Shown: positions 16,218-25,571, counted from the stretch's first letter. The stretch is 37,662 nt of DNA from Myroides sp. NP-2 (GCF_014145665.1 NZ_JACHTD010000020.1:1-37662); one strand, 5' to 3'. A program made the numbers and translations. The notes: generated by a model not told the origin, from the letters alone.

Positions 16218-16781
16218 ATGATTATTGGATATGCGAGAGTTTCTACAAAAGACCAAAATTTAGAAAATCAAATTGAGCTATTGAAGCAACACCAATGCGA
16301 GAAAATATTTTCGGATGTAGCAAGTGGGGTAAAGGAAGATAGAAAAGGTTTATTAGAACTTTTAGAATTTGCTCGACCAGGTGATACCATTTTGGTTTAT
16401 AAGAACGATCGTATTTTTCGTTCCTTAAAAAATATGGTTGATTTAATTGAAACATTCAATCAAAAGAAGATTCATTTCAAATCGATAACAGAACCGGAGT
16501 TTGATACCAATTCAGCCAATGGGAAATTTTTACTTCAAATATTTAGTGCTGTTGCCGAATTTGAACGCAACCTAATCAGCGAACGAACCAAACACGGTTT
16601 AGAAGGTGCACGAAGACGTAATGAAACCTTAGGTAGACCTAAAGGTATTTCTAAAGAAACTTTAGAAAAATACCAGTACGCAAAGCACCTTTACGATAAT
16701 AAAAAATTAAGTATTGATAACGCTTGTAAACAAGCCGGTTTAAGTAAAACTACTTTTTATAGGGTAGAAAAAGAAAAATAA
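16218..16781 (+). CDS. Serine resolvase/invertase
   Basis: This 187-aa protein is a small serine recombinase. The catalytic serine is S9 in IGYARVSTKDQNLENQ, the second conserved block is YKNDRIFRSLKNMVDLI, and the helix FSAVAEFERNLISERTKHGLEGARRR precedes a C-terminal HTH (IDNACKQAGLSKTTFYRV). Plasmid resolvases of this length resolve multimers or cointegrates. It lies at the left edge of the defence operon, so it may also have been carried with that island. I cannot identify its crossover site. The neighbouring gene starts 55 bases downstream in the same direction. Confidence 0.92.
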   Translation: MIIGYARVSTKDQNLENQIELLKQHQCEKIFSDVASGVKEDRKGLLELLEFARPGDTILVYKNDRIFRSLKNMVDLIETFNQKKIHFKSITEPEFDTNSANGKFLLQIFSAVAEFERNLISERTKHGLEGARRRNETLGRPKGISKETLEKYQYAKHLYDNKKLSIDNACKQAGLSKTTFYRVEKEK

Positions 16782-16785
16782 AGTT

Positions 16786-16811
16786 TTAGATGACAATTAA
16801 TGACGTCCTAA
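16786..16811. promoter_or_regulatory. Possible operator of the defence operon
   Basis: TTAGATGACAATTAATGACG followed by TCCTAA forms an imperfect inverted repeat (TTAG...CTAA) that also contains the direct repeat ATGAC-n5-ATGAC and a GACGTC palindrome. It fills about half of the 55-base gap before the first gene of the operon. It is a candidate target for the WYL regulator encoded two genes later. Evidence is position and symmetry only. Confidence 0.3.
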
Positions 16812-16836
16812 TGTTTTATTTTTAAAAAAATATTTT

Positions 16837-17226
16837 ATGGAAACATTTATAGAAATAAATGGGGTAGAGGTTGAAATAACTAAAATCTACCAAATTAAAA
16901 CTTATGATTCTTTAATTGAAGGAACAGCCAATAAAGAATTAAATGATGATATTTTAGTTGATATAAAACAACGTGCTAAACGTATTTTTTATCGAAGTTC
17001 TTATTATGTCATGGATCCAAGAGAAAATCCGAATGATGATTTTCCTCAATATTGTATTATTTTAGAATTAATGGTTTTTAATACATTTCAAGATCCTGAT
17101 AAAGATTATTCTGCTTTAACAGTAATTTGTTTTCAAGATGAGTTTGCATTTCCAATAAATGAAGAAAATTTAATTCATTTGAAGCAAATACCTTTTGGGT
17201 TATTGTGTAATGAGTATAATTTTTAG
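16837..17226 (+). CDS. Hypothetical protein, first gene of the defence operon
   Basis: This 129-aa acidic protein (METFIEINGVEVEITKIYQIKTYDSLIEGTAN) has no motif I recognise. The pattern is alternating beta strands with a helical segment DDILVDIKQRAKRIFYRSSYYVMDP, and proline/acidic loops (DPRENPNDDFPQ). It has no signal or membrane segment. Its stop lies 4 bases before the WYL regulator start, so the two are co-transcribed. It could be a small regulator or an accessory factor of the island, or an unrelated plasmid gene joined to it. Confidence 0.6.
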   Translation: METFIEINGVEVEITKIYQIKTYDSLIEGTANKELNDDILVDIKQRAKRIFYRSSYYVMDPRENPNDDFPQYCIILELMVFNTFQDPDKDYSALTVICFQDEFAFPINEENLIHLKQIPFGLLCNEYNF

Positions 17227-17230
17227 ACAG

Positions 17231-18220
17231 ATGTCAACAAATAAAAATGCATTAATAAGATACAAGACACTTGATAAATGTTTAAGTAATAAATACAAAA
17301 GATATTATATCAACGATTTAATTCAGGCATGTAATGATGTGTTGTATGAACATTATGGTGAAGAGGTTACAGTTTCTAGGCGTCAAATTTTCAATGATCT
17401 TGAATTCATGAAAAGTGATGCAGGATATGAAGCTCCTATTGTATCTGTTAGAGATGGAAGGAAAGTATATTATACATATGAAGATCTTAATTTTTCTATA
17501 GTACAAAAACCTTTAACCAATGACGAATTGTCAATTTTAGAAAATACAATTGAATTATTGAGTCGGTTAAAAGGAATTCCTGGAATTGAGGGTATTGAAT
17601 CTGTAGAAACAAAATTAATGAATGTAAGTAATGAAAATTCAGTACAGAAAATCATCTCCTTTCAAGAAAATGAATTTTTAAAAGGTTTAGAATTTTTGAC
17701 TCCATTATATAATTATATAAAGAATTGTCAAGTTGTAAAACTTACTTACAAACCTTTTACACATACAAACTCTACGTCATATATTATAGCTCCATATTTT
17801 TTAAAACAATACAATAATCGTTGGTTTTTATTTGGGTGGAATTACGAATTAAATAAAATACAAAACATAGCATTAGATCGAATAGTAAAGTTGGAGTCAA
17901 CAACTACTGAGTTGTATTGTAATTCTACTATAGATTTTGATGAATATTTTGAGGATATTATTGGTGTAACTAATTTTGAAAATAATGAAGTTTTAAAGGT
18001 AAAGATTCAGTTGTCTGATAGTATAATTCCTTATATTGAGTCAAAGCCGATACATGGTTCTCAAAAAATTATTGATAATATTTTACACTTATCAGTAAAA
18101 TATAATTATGAATTAGAAAGTTTACTTCTTTCTTACGGTGAAAATATTAAAGTATTAGAACCTCATTTTTTAATTGATCGATTAAAGGAGAGAATCAATA
18201 ATTTAAAAAATATTTATTAA
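17231..18220 (+). CDS. WYL-domain transcriptional regulator
   Basis: The 329-aa protein has an N-terminal winged HTH (about residues 10-70, RYYINDLIQACNDVLYEHYGEEVTVSRRQIFNDLEFM). A central WYL domain (about 135-200, with VKLTYKPFTHTNSTSYIIAPYFLKQ and NRWFLFGWNYE) and a C-terminal WCX-like extension follow. WYL proteins such as CapW and BrxR repress phage-defence operons and are relieved by a ligand, probably a nucleic acid. I start it at the ATG at 17231, after the upstream stop; an earlier start would overlap the preceding gene and add 12 poor residues. It is the natural candidate for controlling this operon. Confidence 0.88.
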   Translation: MSTNKNALIRYKTLDKCLSNKYKRYYINDLIQACNDVLYEHYGEEVTVSRRQIFNDLEFMKSDAGYEAPIVSVRDGRKVYYTYEDLNFSIVQKPLTNDELSILENTIELLSRLKGIPGIEGIESVETKLMNVSNENSVQKIISFQENEFLKGLEFLTPLYNYIKNCQVVKLTYKPFTHTNSTSYIIAPYFLKQYNNRWFLFGWNYELNKIQNIALDRIVKLESTTTELYCNSTIDFDEYFEDIIGVTNFENNEVLKVKIQLSDSIIPYIESKPIHGSQKIIDNILHLSVKYNYELESLLLSYGENIKVLEPHFLIDRLKERINNLKNIY

Positions 18221-18280
18221 TGCAGTATAATTGCACAGGTCGTCTGTATTTTTGTAGTGTTAATCTTTAATATTTGTTTT

Positions 18281-20737
18281 ATGAGCGTTACAAAGACTAC
18301 TTCAGAAGTTAATATGATCACAAGTAATTTATTACATGATATTAGAAAAATAATTTCATTAGATAATTATATCGTTTTAATTTATTTAGTTTCACTAAAT
18401 AAGATTGGCGCTATTTCTATTTCTGAAACATTACCAAACGATGATATGAAGAAGAGCTTATTAGCTCAATTAAGAAATTCGGAGTTTATAAAGAATGTAA
18501 ATCCTTTATTTATTGATGTTTTTCACACAGTTATTAATAAGCTATCTTATAATGAGTTAAATAGTCTGTTGTATGTTTTAAAAGACTTTTCTATTGATGA
18601 TCATCTTTTATCTGATTTCTTTGAAGATTTAATTTATAAAATATCTTTAAGCCAAGGTAGAATTGCTTCAGAATACTTACAACCTTTAGAATTAACTCAT
18701 TTTATAAAGGGTTTGATTTCTAAAGATGAAGGTCAGAAGATTTATAATCCATTTGCTGGTATAGCTTCTTTTGGAGTTATTGCAAATGAAAAGGATAGCT
18801 ATTATGGACAAGAATTAGTACCAACCTCATGGGGTATTGGGCTATTACGATTGATTATTAATGGAAAAGATCATCAAAACTATGTTTGTGATGATTCAGT
18901 TTCAAATTGGTTAGGCACTTCTCAAAAATTCGATGTAATTGTAGCTAACCCACCATTAAATGTTCGGCTAAATGAGAGAATTGAAGGGCTTAGATTTCTT
19001 GAAGATTTTTATATAAGTAAAGGGTTAGATGCATTAGCAGATAATGGATATTTAATTTCTGTATCTTCTTTTACTTTACTTACTTCTACTATGTATCGAC
19101 CTTTAATTCAAAAATTAGTAGATAATGATTATTTAGAAGCTATCGTTTCATTTCCTTCTAATATTTTATTGAATGCGAGCATTCCTTTTTATGTACTTAT
19201 TCTAAACAAGAATAAGGCTGAAAAAGGAGTAGTTAAGTTTTTCGATGCCAAAGATTTTAGTATTAAGTCCAATAAAATTTTTAAAATTGACGATTCTAAT
19301 TTATTAGAAGCATTTAAAAATTCTAAGGATAGGAATGTTGTTAGAAAAATTACGAATGAGCAAATTAAAGAAGAGGATTACAATTTACAAGTTGGTAGAT
19401 ATTTTATAGATATTGATTTAAATTTTGACCATGCTTCTAAATTAGGTAACATACTTGCACCTGTTTCTTTAGTAAATGATAGAAATATATCAAGATTCTA
19501 TAAATTGAGTTTAAATAATCTTTCTGATAATATTTTGAAGAAAGATATTGATAACTCTACATTAGAAATTGTTACGGATAATGATGTACCTAGATTTATG
19601 AATATTTTAGGTAGAAATGCTCTTATTATTTCTACCGTAAATAATATTAAAATTGGGTTTTTCAAATTTGATGGTACACCAGTGTTACTTCCAAGAGATT
19701 TTTATGCAGTAACTTTTGATGATGATTTAATTGATGCCAATTATTTAGTTTCCGTTTTATTATCTACAAATGTTCTGGATCAGTATAAAAAATATTCTAA
19801 AGGAAATGTACTGAGTAGAATATCTAGAAATGATTTTTTTAAAATCATAGTTGCACTTCCTCCATTAGATACTCAGCATGCTATTTATTTAGACAATTTA
19901 AGAGATTATATTGAAAAAAATGAAGAATTAAATCACCTTATCAAGGTTCAAAATTTATTAGACAGTAGCGATAGTAATAGTTTGTTAAGACATGAAATTG
20001 CTGGACCTCTAAGAAATATAAAATCTTCATTGAATTTTATACTAAGTATGATGGAGAAAAAAATCTCTTCGGATTTCCCAGAAGTGTTACATTTAACACC
20101 GCATCCTTCTGTAGAAACAACGTTTAAAGAGTATTTAAATTTTATGAAAAGAGATTTAGATAGAATAAGTGTTTCCGTAAATAAAATGAGTGGAGAAATT
20201 GATTTTAGTCAAATGAAAATAGAAGAAATTGATTTGATTTCATTTATTCAAGATTATGTCAATTCTGTAAAGGTTCGAGCGAATAATAAATTTTCTATCG
20301 AATTGGATTTTAATGAAATTGAATTAAAATTAAATGGAATTGATCAGCTATTGATCAATGGCGATAAAAATTTGCTTTCAAATGTATTTGACAATTTAAT
20401 TGAAAATGCTGAGAAGCATGCTTTTAGTTTTGAAGATTTTGAGGATAAAAAAATTAAAATTGAATTGTTGTGTAGTTTTGAAGACAATACGGTTCAAATC
20501 GATATTTGTAATACAGGAATGCCTTTACCATCCGACTTAACGTACAATCAATTGGTAAGGAAAGGAAGTTCTTTCGGAATTAATAATGGCAGTGGGATAG
20601 GGATGTGGTATGTTAGTGAAGTTCTTAAGAAGCATAAAGGATTTTTAGGGTTTACGGATGAAACGGCGCCTGAAGGTATTGATAGTGAATTTGTAACATC
20701 TATTGAACTAACACTCCCTGTAATTTTTAAAAAATAA
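18281..20737 (+). CDS. Methyltransferase-like / target-recognition / histidine kinase fusion
   Basis: The 818-aa protein joins three parts. Residues about 1-380 are an HsdM-like N6-methylase: helical front, motif I as NPFAGIASFG (156-165) and motif IV as NPPL (223-226). Residues about 385-560 resemble an HsdS half: a target-recognition-like domain ending KIIVALPPLDTQHAIY, then a helix. Residues about 568-818 are a histidine kinase: H-box LRHEIAGPLRNI with H571, N-box NLIENAEKHA (705-714), G1-like DICNTGMPLP and G2 NGSGIGMWYV. NPPL lacks the aromatic residue after NPP and motif I lacks a glycine, so methylation is doubtful. The response-regulator gene follows after 4 bases. I take the ATG at 18281; an upstream GTG at 18257 and an ATG at 18314 are alternatives. 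Probable role: sensor kinase using a decayed M/S module as input. Confidence 0.85.
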   Translation: MSVTKTTSEVNMITSNLLHDIRKIISLDNYIVLIYLVSLNKIGAISISETLPNDDMKKSLLAQLRNSEFIKNVNPLFIDVFHTVINKLSYNELNSLLYVLKDFSIDDHLLSDFFEDLIYKISLSQGRIASEYLQPLELTHFIKGLISKDEGQKIYNPFAGIASFGVIANEKDSYYGQELVPTSWGIGLLRLIINGKDHQNYVCDDSVSNWLGTSQKFDVIVANPPLNVRLNERIEGLRFLEDFYISKGLDALADNGYLISVSSFTLLTSTMYRPLIQKLVDNDYLEAIVSFPSNILLNASIPFYVLILNKNKAEKGVVKFFDAKDFSIKSNKIFKIDDSNLLEAFKNSKDRNVVRKITNEQIKEEDYNLQVGRYFIDIDLNFDHASKLGNILAPVSLVNDRNISRFYKLSLNNLSDNILKKDIDNSTLEIVTDNDVPRFMNILGRNALIISTVNNIKIGFFKFDGTPVLLPRDFYAVTFDDDLIDANYLVSVLLSTNVLDQYKKYSKGNVLSRISRNDFFKIIVALPPLDTQHAIYLDNLRDYIEKNEELNHLIKVQNLLDSSDSNSLLRHEIAGPLRNIKSSLNFILSMMEKKISSDFPEVLHLTPHPSVETTFKEYLNFMKRDLDRISVSVNKMSGEIDFSQMKIEEIDLISFIQDYVNSVKVRANNKFSIELDFNEIELKLNGIDQLLINGDKNLLSNVFDNLIENAEKHAFSFEDFEDKKIKIELLCSFEDNTVQIDICNTGMPLPSDLTYNQLVRKGSSFGINNGSGIGMWYVSEVLKKHKGFLGFTDETAPEGIDSEFVTSIELTLPVIFKK

Positions 20738-20741
20738 AGCG

Positions 20742-21908
20742 ATGATAAATGTACTTTGGTTAGATGACGAGCATAAAGTTTTCCAGCCTCTTAAAGATGC
20801 TGCAATAATGGAAAATATTCAATTGGTTGGATATGACAATGCGGAAGATGGGTTATTAGAATTGACTAATAATTTCAATCATTATGATGCTGTTATTTTA
20901 GATGGAATTTTTTTTACAGATAAAACAAATAGTAAACAAACAGATGAAGCGTTTGGGAATGTTGCAAAAGGTTTACTTGAATTAAGAACAAAGGGATTTA
21001 TAATACCTGTTTTTATTTATTCCGGTCAACCAAGTTTTGTGAAAGATAGTCATTCATATGTAAATTTATTTAAAGATGAATTTTCTGCAAATGGAAGGGT
21101 TTTCGATAAAACGGATGATGATGGTATGCCTGAACTTTTACTGCATATTAAAGAAGCTGTAAAAGATAATGTTTATACTAAAATAAGACATCAGTATTCC
21201 GATGTATTCAAATACGTATCTTACATCCCTACTTTAGATAAGCATTATGGAAACTTTTTAGAACTTTTAAAAAATATTGATACCGATCAGGAATTGACGA
21301 AAGTTCGTATGATTATAGAAAGTCTTTTCAAAGCTTTAGCTGATATTAATATCATTCCACAAGGATTTACGGAAGAAAAAGGGTGGATTAATGGTACGTC
21401 ACTATTTATTTCTGGTAAACATTCAGATTATGAATTTACACAGCCCGATTTCATTCATCCTACGATATGCGAAACTTTGTACAGAGTTTTAAATATCGTA
21501 CAAGATGGTTCACATAACGAAGGTAGCCTAAAATTGAAAGTAGATGATTATTCGCGTAAATACGCTTCAGGTTATCTTTACAAAAGTGTTGTTTATGGAC
21601 TACTAGAAATTTTGTGTTATTTTGGTGAATTAATTAAGAATAATCAAAACGTAGAAGAAAATCAATCTCGTTGGAATAAAAAAGAGATTGTAAAAACAGA
21701 GGAAGTTTTTATTGAAGCCATATTTCAATCGATAAACGAAGCTAATTGGGGAACAATTAAATGTATAGATGGTAAAGAAGTTTCAGTACATCCAAAATCG
21801 ATTGAAACGCATAATTTAGCAATTGGAGAAATAATTTGGGTTTCTTTGGAATTTAACGAACCAAAAAATAAATATCATATCAAAAACATTAAGAAGAATA
21901 ATGGCTAA
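20742..21908 (+). CDS. Response regulator with unusual C-terminal output
   Basis: The 388-aa protein has an N-terminal receiver domain with all key residues: acidic pair D8/D9 (VLWLDDE), phospho-acceptor D54 (AVILDGIFF), S94 in VFIYSGQP and K123 in [10 protein letters not shown] long insert ([15 protein letters not shown]) follows D54. The rest (about 140-388) is no output domain I know and shows no HTH. It is a helical region (about 165-310) ending in a short beta-rich segment [18 protein letters not shown]...EIIWVSLEF resembling an OB-fold. The gene lies 4 bases after the kinase fusion and overlaps hsdM by 8 bases. It is therefore likely to receive phosphate from the fusion protein and act on the restriction enzyme by contact or RNA/DNA binding, which is inference. 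Confidence 0.85.
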   Translation: MINVLWLDDEHKVFQPLKDAAIMENIQLVGYDNAEDGLLELTNNFNHYDAVILDGIFFTDKTNSKQTDEAFGNVAKGLLELRTKGFIIPVFIYSGQPSFVKDSHSYVNLFKDEFSANGRVFDKTDDDGMPELLLHIKEAVKDNVYTKIRHQYSDVFKYVSYIPTLDKHYGNFLELLKNIDTDQELTKVRMIIESLFKALADINIIPQGFTEEKGWINGTSLFISGKHSDYEFTQPDFIHPTICETLYRVLNIVQDGSHNEGSLKLKVDDYSRKYASGYLYKSVVYGLLEILCYFGELIKNNQNVEENQSRWNKKEIVKTEEVFIEAIFQSINEANWGTIKCIDGKEVSVHPKSIETHNLAIGEIIWVSLEFNEPKNKYHIKNIKKNNG

Positions 21909-23448
21909 AAAGAAAAAAGAAGAAGTTCAAGAAACGATAGAAAAAACACTGTGGAAAGCAGCGGATAAATTGCGTAAAAACATCAATGCGGCGGAGTATA
22001 AAGATGTGGTTCTTGGATTGATATTCTTAAAATATATATCAATTGCATTCGAGAAATTACATGCAGAATTAACCGCACAAATCGATCAAGGAGCAGATCC
22101 AGAAGATAGAGAAGAATATACTGCAGAAAATGTGTTTTTTGTACCGCCTTCGGCACGTTGGTCGTTTTTACAATCGAATGCAAAACAAACAACAATTGGT
22201 AAGATTGTAGATGACGGCATGGATGCCATCGAAGCAGAAAATCCACAATTGAAAGGGATTTTACCAAAGGTATATGCCAAACAAAATTTGGATCCAACGA
22301 GCTTAGGCGATTTAATTGACTTGATTGGAAACATCAATTTCGGAGAAACGAAAGAACGTTCTGCCGATGTTTTAGGGCACGTGTTCGAATATTTCCTAGG
22401 TCAGTTTGCTTTGGCAGAAGGACAAAAAGGCGGACAATTCTATACGCCGCGTTCGGTTGTAGAATTATTGGTGGAAATGTTAGAACCGCACAAAGGTCGT
22501 GTATTTGATCCTTGTTGTGGATCGGGTGGTATGTTTGTACAGTCCGAAAAGTTTGTCGAAGAACATCAGGGAAGAATTGATGATATTGCGATTTATGGAC
22601 AAGAGTCAAACCAAACCACTTGGCGTTTGGCGAAGATGAACTTAGCCATTCGTGGGATTGATTCTACGGGTGTAAAATGGAATTCGGAAGGTTCGTTCTT
22701 AAACGATGCACACAAAGATTTAAAAGCCGATTATATCATTGCCAATCCTCCGTTTAACGTGAGCGATTGGTCGGGCGATTTATTGCGTAACGATGCGCGT
22801 TGGCAGTATGGCGTACCGCCGGTAGGCAATGCCAACTTTGCCTGGTTGCAACATTTTATTCATCACTTGGCACCAACTGGTCAAGCCGGTGTGGTATTGG
22901 CAAAAGGAGCCTTAACGTCTAAAACTTCGGGGGAAGGAGAAATCCGTAAAAACTTAATCGAAGAAGGATTAATCGACTGTATTGTCAACTTACCAGCCAA
23001 GTTGTTCCTCAATACGCAAATTCCTGCGGCCTTATGGTTTATGCGTCGTAAGAAAGTACCAAATCCTAAATACCGCAATACCGAAAACGAAATCTTGTTT
23101 ATCGATGCACGAAATTTAGGTCATTTGATTAACCGTAGAAACCGTGAATTAAGCAAAGATGATATCGACTTAATTGCTTCTACCTACCACAATTGGCGTA
23201 ATGTCGATGGGGAATACGAAGATATAGCGGGTTTCTGTGCTTCTGTTCCAGTAACTAAAGTGGCTGAGTTAGATTATGTATTGACGCCTGGGCGCTATGT
23301 GGGCTTACCTGATGAAGAAGACGATTTCAACTTTGTAGAGCGTTTTACTTCGTTGAAAACCACTTTGGAAGAACAATTAGCCAGAGAAGCGGAACTGAAT
23401 ACGATTATTGCGGAGAACTTGACTAAAATTGAACTGCCAAAAGAATGA
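21901..23448 (+). CDS. hsdM: Type I restriction-modification methyltransferase subunit
   Basis: This 515-aa HsdM has the N-terminal helical domain ([18 protein letters not shown]) and an intact catalytic domain: motif [10 protein letters not shown] (203-211) and motif IV NPPF (282-285). It methylates adenine in the target set by HsdS and forms the M2S core of the enzyme. Unlike the upstream fusion, both motifs are canonical. It overlaps the response-regulator gene by 8 bases and the ORF6N gene by 4. By eye its base composition is clearly richer in G+C than the kinase and regulator genes before it, which suggests the two parts of the operon came from different sources. Confidence 0.97.
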   Translation: MAKKKKEEVQETIEKTLWKAADKLRKNINAAEYKDVVLGLIFLKYISIAFEKLHAELTAQIDQGADPEDREEYTAENVFFVPPSARWSFLQSNAKQTTIGKIVDDGMDAIEAENPQLKGILPKVYAKQNLDPTSLGDLIDLIGNINFGETKERSADVLGHVFEYFLGQFALAEGQKGGQFYTPRSVVELLVEMLEPHKGRVFDPCCGSGGMFVQSEKFVEEHQGRIDDIAIYGQESNQTTWRLAKMNLAIRGIDSTGVKWNSEGSFLNDAHKDLKADYIIANPPFNVSDWSGDLLRNDARWQYGVPPVGNANFAWLQHFIHHLAPTGQAGVVLAKGALTSKTSGEGEIRKNLIEEGLIDCIVNLPAKLFLNTQIPAALWFMRRKKVPNPKYRNTENEILFIDARNLGHLINRRNRELSKDDIDLIASTYHNWRNVDGEYEDIAGFCASVPVTKVAELDYVLTPGRYVGLPDEEDDFNFVERFTSLKTTLEEQLAREAELNTIIAENLTKIELPKE

Positions 23449-24323
23449 GTAAAGATTTAACCCTTTCCCAACAACATATAGAAAACCGAATTTTTACGAT
23501 TCGGGGGAAACAAGTTATGTTCGACAGAGATCTGGCAGAAATGTATCAGGTGGAAGTAAAAAGGTTAAATGAACAGGTAAAACGCAACATTGACCGGTTT
23601 CCCGAGACATTTCGTTTTCAGCTGAATAGCCAAGAAAAAGATGAACTGGTCGCAAATTGCGACCGGTTCGAATCGTTAAAACATTCCGCTGTAAATCCGT
23701 ATGCATTTACCGAACAAGGGGTCGCTATGTTATCAGCCGTTTTACGAAGTGATATCGCTGTAAAAGTCAGCATTCAAATCATGAATGCTTTTGTAGAATT
23801 GAGGAAATTAGTTGGTCAAGAAACGCTTCAGCATTTACGTCTATCAAGTATTGAAAACAAATTGATAGAGCATGATCAAAAATTCAACAAGCTTTTCTTA
23901 GCCTTAGAAAATAACGAATTACCACACCGCGGGGTGTATTTTGATGGACAGGTTTATGATGCCTATCAGTTTGTAAGCGATGTAATAAAAAACGCTAAAT
24001 CATCCATTATTTTAATAGACAATTACATAGACGACAGTGTGTTAACCTTGTTTAGCAAACGCAAAAAAAACGTTACCGCCACGATATATACAGCAAGTAT
24101 AAGTAAACAGCTTCGGTTAGATTTAGAAAAACACAATGCACAATATCCTGAGGTAAAAGCAGAATTGTTTAAACAAAGCCACGACCGCTTTTTAATCATT
24201 GATGAAAAGGAGTTGTACCATATTGGCGCTTCGCTAAAAGATTTGGGGAAGAAATGGTTTGGTTTTTCGAGGATGGATAGCTTGTGTAAGGATGTATTGA
24301 GTAAAATTAAAAAAGGAGAATGA
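23445..24323 (+). CDS. ORF6N-domain protein with phospholipase-D-like C-terminus
   Basis: This 292-aa protein begins with an ORF6N (KilA-N-related) DNA-binding domain (about 10-115: [33 protein letters not shown] and [17 protein letters not shown]). It ends with a segment like one half of a phospholipase-D-type domain (about 165-285: [16 protein letters not shown] and [30 protein letters not shown]). The HDR sits where HxK is expected, and the aspartate follows as in HxKxxxxD, so catalysis is uncertain. Such proteins commonly lie inside type I restriction operons, but their role is unclear. It overlaps both hsdM and hsdS by 4 bases, so its production is tied to the enzyme. Confidence 0.85.
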   Translation: MSKDLTLSQQHIENRIFTIRGKQVMFDRDLAEMYQVEVKRLNEQVKRNIDRFPETFRFQLNSQEKDELVANCDRFESLKHSAVNPYAFTEQGVAMLSAVLRSDIAVKVSIQIMNAFVELRKLVGQETLQHLRLSSIENKLIEHDQKFNKLFLALENNELPHRGVYFDGQVYDAYQFVSDVIKNAKSSIILIDNYIDDSVLTLFSKRKKNVTATIYTASISKQLRLDLEKHNAQYPEVKAELFKQSHDRFLIIDEKELYHIGASLKDLGKKWFGFSRMDSLCKDVLSKIKKGE

Positions 24324-25501
24324 TGGAGAATAATTGGAGAGAGGTAAAATTAGGTGATTACATATATACAAATAAATCATCTGTATCAAGGGGGTATCCA
24401 TTTGATGAAATTAACTATTTAGATACAGGTTCAATTACTTGTAATAAAATAGATCAACTGCAACAATTTAAATTATCTGAGTCCCCAAGTCGAGCAAAAA
24501 GATTAGTCGAAAATGAAGATATTATTTTTTCTACAGTAAGACCAAACCAATTACACTATGGATTTATAGAAAATCCAATTGATAATCTAGTTGTATCTAC
24601 AGGTTTTGTTACGATTACAGTAAATAAGGAATTTATTTTTCCTAAATATTTATATTATAATATAATTCAATCAAATACAATAGAATATTTACATTCAATT
24701 GCTGAGGCTTCTACTTCGACATATCCTTCACTTAAGCCTAGTGATATAGAAGCTTTAGAAATCCAACTTCCTCCACTTCCCGAGCAAAAAGCCATTGCCT
24801 CGGTATTGTCGAGTTTGGATGATAAAATCGACTTATTACACCAGCAAAACCAAACCTTAGAGGCGTTGGCGGAAACTTTATATCTTAATTTCATTGGAGA
24901 AAGAGAATTTAATAGTAAGCTAAGTGATATATTTTCTTTGCAGAATGGATATGCATTTAAAAGTAAATCATTCAAAGAATCGGGGACTATTAGGGTAATT
25001 AAGATTAAAAATATTTCTGGAGATATCGTGGACATCACAAATTCAGATTTTGTTGATGATGAGTCTATAAAAAAATTGGATGTTAAGTTTAAAATTAATT
25101 CGGGGGATATCTTAATAGCTATGACAGGAGCTGAAGTCGGTAAATTAGGTATCGTACCTGAAACAGATCAAAGCTTATGGTTAAATCAACGAGTAGGATC
25201 AATAAAACAAAAATTCGAAGGAGTAAAGTATTTAGTATATCTACATTTAAAATCTGATTTCGGTCAAGATTATATTGAGAATACAGCTACTGGAAGTGCC
25301 CAACCGAATATATCAGGAGAAGGTATTGAGAATTGTGAATTTCCTCTATACGAAGAAGCAGAGTTAGAAGAAATTTGTAATAAACTTTCTCCACTTTATG
25401 ATAAAGTGATTTTTAATTTAGGTCAAATCCAAACCTTAACAAAACTTCGCGATACCTTATTACCTAAGTTAATGAGTGGCGAGGTGAGGGTGCAACTATA
25501 A
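24320..25501 (+). CDS. hsdS: Type I restriction specificity subunit
   Basis: This 393-aa HsdS has two target-recognition domains (about 8-150 and 200-345). Between them is the conserved coiled-coil spacer LPPLPEQKAIASVLSSLDDKIDLL (about 152-175, with the following helix), and a second conserved region closes the protein (QIQTLTKLRDTLLPKLMSGEV). It sets the bipartite DNA target; the specificity itself cannot be read from the sequence. By eye the two recognition domains are more AT-rich than the conserved spacer, consistent with domain swapping. Start is ATG at 24320 in an ATGATG pair overlapping the ORF6N stop. Confidence 0.95.
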   Translation: MMENNWREVKLGDYIYTNKSSVSRGYPFDEINYLDTGSITCNKIDQLQQFKLSESPSRAKRLVENEDIIFSTVRPNQLHYGFIENPIDNLVVSTGFVTITVNKEFIFPKYLYYNIIQSNTIEYLHSIAEASTSTYPSLKPSDIEALEIQLPPLPEQKAIASVLSSLDDKIDLLHQQNQTLEALAETLYLNFIGEREFNSKLSDIFSLQNGYAFKSKSFKESGTIRVIKIKNISGDIVDITNSDFVDDESIKKLDVKFKINSGDILIAMTGAEVGKLGIVPETDQSLWLNQRVGSIKQKFEGVKYLVYLHLKSDFGQDYIENTATGSAQPNISGEGIENCEFPLYEEAELEEICNKLSPLYDKVIFNLGQIQTLTKLRDTLLPKLMSGEVRVQL

Positions 25502-25510
25502 AAATAAATA

Positions 25511-25538
25511 AAGGAGCTGTTTGCCAATGCAGCTCCTT
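25511..25538. promoter_or_regulatory. Perfect hairpin between hsdS and the DUF262 genes
   Basis: The stem AAGGAGCTG / CAGCTCCTT with a 10-base loop starts 10 bases after hsdS. On the plus strand no T-run follows, whereas on the minus strand TTTATTTATTTTT follows, so it would terminate leftward rather than operon transcription. It may be an RNA-processing or partial attenuation element that adjusts levels of the downstream nucleases. Confidence 0.5.
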
Positions 25539-25571
25539 AAAGCGATTAACCAAAGAATAACCAAATAAAAC

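Noticed and set aside
16218..16781. The serine recombinase as the integrase for the cassette-like array
   Set aside because: attC-type cassettes are moved by tyrosine recombinases, and this small protein looks like a plasmid resolvase. It lies far from the array.
21983..22609. Several long minus-strand frames opposite hsdM
   Set aside because: They mirror the coding frame of the G+C-richer hsdM, have no recognisable protein features, and lack a start context.
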